Source: Candidatus Aminicenantota bacterium (GTDB taxonomy: Bacteria > Acidobacteriota > Aminicenantia > Aminicenantales > Saccharicenantaceae). From it: a DNA stretch of 7,085 bases. Location: the NCBI GenBank assembly GCA_011048485.1, contig DSDX01000265.1, forward strand, positions 1 through 7,085, in the 5' to 3' direction. Below the pieces are notes generated by a model. The model searched no databases. It was not told the DNA's origin and saw only the letters and a list, made by a program, of their open reading frames with translations. Below are positions 5,247-7,085 of this stretch, one piece after another; within the stretch, counting starts at the first letter, position 1; every line of letters begins with the position of its first letter. Position numbers and translations under genes: made by a program.

Positions 5247-5888
5247 CTACGGCGCCGGCGCGAGCGAGGCTATGAGCCGCCGCGCCCGGGCCTCGATCTC
5301 CGCCCAATCCCCGACCTCGACGGCCCGGGCGTCGACGAGCGCTGTGCCCAAGCCGACGCAGCACGCGCCCGCGGCCAGGAAGTCTCGGGCGTTCTCGAGC
5401 GTGACGCCCCCCGTCGGCATGAGCCGGACGTGAGGCAGCGGCCCCCGGAGGTCGCGGAAGAACCGCGGGCCGAGCGAGGTCGCCGGGAAGACCTTGACGA
5501 TGTCCGCCCCCGCCTTCCAGGCCGCGACGATCTCGGTCGGGGTGAAGGCCCCCGGCGCGACCAAGACCCCGGCGTCGCGGCAGGCCTGGATCGTGTCCCT
5601 GTCGGTGACGGGCGAGACGACGAAGTCGGCGCCCGCCGCGATGACGTCCGCGGCCTCTCCCGCGTCGAGGACGGTCCCCGCTCCCACGAGCGTCCCCGGC
5701 GGCCTGGTCCGGACAAGCTCGCGGATGATCTCGACAGCCCCGGGAACGGTCATCGTGATCTCGACGGCGGAGACGCCGCCCCGGCGAAGCGCCGCGACCG
5801 CCTCGGCCAGCCGGGCCCCGTCGCGCATCCGGATGACGGCCACGGCCCGGGCCTCGAGGATCGCCCGGAGGGCCTGGTCTTTCGTCAT
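5247..5888 (-). CDS. eda: 2-dehydro-3-deoxyphosphogluconate (KDPG/KHG) aldolase
   Basis: A 213-residue class I aldolase splitting KDPG into pyruvate and glyceraldehyde-3-phosphate, with the usual length of this (beta/alpha)8 barrel. VEITMTVPGA (42-51) carries the catalytic Glu43, VGAGTVLD (68-75) lies in the pyruvate pocket, and the Schiff-base lysine is Lys132 in IVKVFPA. The phosphate-binding PTGGV is at 158-162 and GLGTALV at 179-185. At the position of E. coli Arg49 it has Thr47; the EIT-T-VP form is also what I recall for Thermotoga Eda, so this is a subfamily trait rather than damage. ATG 5888 has a strong GGGGAGGGGG ribosome site just upstream. It starts 29 bases after the kdgK stop on the same strand, so the two are surely co-transcribed and act on consecutive steps. 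Confidence 0.95.
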   Translation of the reverse strand: MTKDQALRAILEARAVAVIRMRDGARLAEAVAALRRGGVSAVEITMTVPGAVEIIRELVRTRPPGTLVGAGTVLDAGEAADVIAAGADFVVSPVTDRDTIQACRDAGVLVAPGAFTPTEIVAAWKAGADIVKVFPATSLGPRFFRDLRGPLPHVRLMPTGGVTLENARDFLAAGACCVGLGTALVDARAVEVGDWAEIEARARRLIASLAPAP

Positions 5889-5917
5889 GTTCCCCCTCCC
5901 CTTCGCGCCGGGGCCGC

Positions 5918-6946
5918 CTAGCGCCTGACCCGGCCCGAACGGTCCCCCCCGGCCAGGGCCAGGATGTCGCCCTCCGTCGACAGGTTCCAGTCCCCGGGGA
6001 TGGAATGTTTCAGCGCGCCGGCGGCGACGGCGAAGGCGAGCGCCTGGGCGTCCGTTCCGAACGACGTCAGGCCGTGGATGAGGCCGGCCGCGAACGCGTC
6101 GCCGGAACCGATGCGGTCGACGATCGAACGGATCTCATGGACCGGGCCGACGATGAAATCCGACCGGGTCCTGAGCACGGCCGACCAGCGGTTCCAATCG
6201 GCGCTCCGGCTCTCACGCAGCGTGATGGCCACGCGGTCGAGGCCGGGGAAGGCCCGCATGACCTCGGCCGTCAGGGCCTCGTAGGCCTTGACGTCGAGCG
6301 CTCCCGCCTCGACGTCGGCGGCGGCGGCGATGCCAAGCGCCTTCTGGCAATCCTCCTCGTTGCCTATGAGCAGGTCCGCTTCCGCCGCGATCTCCCGCAT
6401 GACCTCGGGCGCCCGGCGGCCGTATCGCCACAGCTTGGCCCGGTAATTGAGGTCGACCGACACCCCCATCCCCTTCGCCCGGGCCGACTTGACCGCCTCG
6501 ACCGTGAGGGCCGCGGCCGAGGCGCTGAGGGCGGGGGTGATGCCGGTCACGTGGAGACGTTCCATGCCCTCGAGCGCGGCCGCCCAATCGATGTCGCCGG
6601 GCTTGGCCTCGGCGATCCCCGAGCCCTCGCGGTCGTAGATGACCTTCGAGGGCCGCGCGTCCGACCCGGTCTCGGCGAAATAGACGCCAAGGCGCCGGCC
6701 GGCCCGGACGACGGCTCCGACGTCGACGCCGTGGCCGCGCAGCCGGCGCAGGGCCGCGTCCCCCAGCGGATTGGCCGGAACGACCGAGATCCAACGCGAT
6801 GCGTGGCCTAGGACGGCCAGGGACACGGCCACGTTGGCCTCTCCCCCGCCGAACGTCGCCGCCAAGCGGGGCGATTGGAACAGAAGCTCTTTCCCCGGCG
6901 GCGACAGCCGGAGCATGATCTCGCCGAACGTCGCGATCGTACCCAT
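5918..6946 (-). CDS. kdgK: 2-keto-3-deoxygluconate kinase (PfkB family)
   Basis: A 342-residue cytoplasmic ribokinase-family sugar kinase that phosphorylates KDG at C6 with ATP, giving KDPG, the substrate of the Eda encoded next. GGGEANVAVSLAVLG (33-47) is the N-terminal PfkB substrate motif. YDREGSGIAEA (104-114) and DLNYRAKLW (165-173) are typical of KDG kinases. PfkB signature 2, DRIGSGDAFAAGLI (277-290), holds the anion hole GSGD and catalytic base D283. ATG 6946 (MGTIATFGEIMLRL) is preceded by GAGGAG seven bases upstream; the frame stays open 43 codons further but that stretch lacks family similarity. It is probably the first gene of the kdgK-eda operon. A fructokinase-like specificity is the main alternative, made unlikely by the adjacent eda. 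Confidence 0.92.
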   Translation of the reverse strand: MGTIATFGEIMLRLSPPGKELLFQSPRLAATFGGGEANVAVSLAVLGHASRWISVVPANPLGDAALRRLRGHGVDVGAVVRAGRRLGVYFAETGSDARPSKVIYDREGSGIAEAKPGDIDWAAALEGMERLHVTGITPALSASAAALTVEAVKSARAKGMGVSVDLNYRAKLWRYGRRAPEVMREIAAEADLLIGNEEDCQKALGIAAAADVEAGALDVKAYEALTAEVMRAFPGLDRVAITLRESRSADWNRWSAVLRTRSDFIVGPVHEIRSIVDRIGSGDAFAAGLIHGLTSFGTDAQALAFAVAAGALKHSIPGDWNLSTEGDILALAGGDRSGRVRR

Positions 6947-6968
6947 CCCGCGTCTCCTCGCGGCTATG

Positions 6969-6998
6969 AACATATCACAACGGGCCTTTCCTCTCCAA
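6969..6998 (-). promoter_or_regulatory. Candidate promoter of kdgK-eda
   Basis: On the minus strand TTGGAG (6998-6993) and TATGTT (6974-6969) are 18 bases apart, each matching four of six consensus bases, with the -10 ending 22 bases before the kdgK start. The only AT-rich patch upstream of kdgK is here. No clear operator repeat is seen, and 6999-7085 holds no supported feature. Confidence 0.35.
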
Positions 6999-7085
6999 GA
7001 CCAGGGCTTGATCGAAGCTGCGAGCCAGTCGAAGGCCGCGGGAGCAGGGGCCGAGGGATATCGCGGAGTGAGCATAGAGCGGTGA

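Noticed and set aside
6947..7075. 43-codon N-terminal extension of kdgK
   Set aside because: The strong GAGGAG site and the family's usual first strand (TIATFGEIMLRL) place the start at 6946, and the candidate promoter lies inside the extension.

Overview
This is a GC-rich bacterial window of about 7 kb with five complete genes on a dense chromosomal layout, plus a sixth at the right. No ribosomal or tRNA gene fixes the taxonomy. The high GC, the gene mix and the GGGTCA-type perfect palindromes would fit an Acidobacteriota / Aminicenantes-like lineage, but that is a guess from style. Only the first ~440 bases and short intergenic islands are AT-rich.

Left edge (1-440): no intact gene. Two related near-perfect palindromes (115-159 and 336-384) bracket an open frame of about 55 codons that looks like the amputated C-terminal end of a protein, possibly a C69-type dipeptidase. 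Ten bases after the second palindrome a strong sigma70-type promoter starts, with a 7-1-7 inverted repeat at its start site.

Plus-strand block (457-3116): a PerR-type Fur-family repressor with all expected metal ligands overlaps a clade 3-like haem catalase (katA) by 25 bases, forming a peroxide-defence unit probably controlled by the operator at 418-432. A GC-rich terminator closes it. A separate promoter (2646-2674) then drives rnk, a GreA/B-like RNA polymerase-binding protein.

Minus-strand block (3142-6946, read right to left): kdgK (2-keto-3-deoxygluconate kinase) and eda (KDPG aldolase) lie 29 bases apart and form the lower branch of uronate / Entner-Doudoroff catabolism: KDG to KDPG to pyruvate plus glyceraldehyde-3-phosphate. 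A probable terminator follows eda. A new extended -10 promoter then leads, through a structured ~125-base leader, into a 12-helix MFS transporter, followed by a nitroreductase-family flavoprotein that converges on rnk.

I see no clearly new multi-gene system. The points most worth a second look are the palindrome pair with its captured gene tail, the PerR box layout, the unusual PerR tail with its embedded hairpin, and the attenuator-like leader of the MFS gene.
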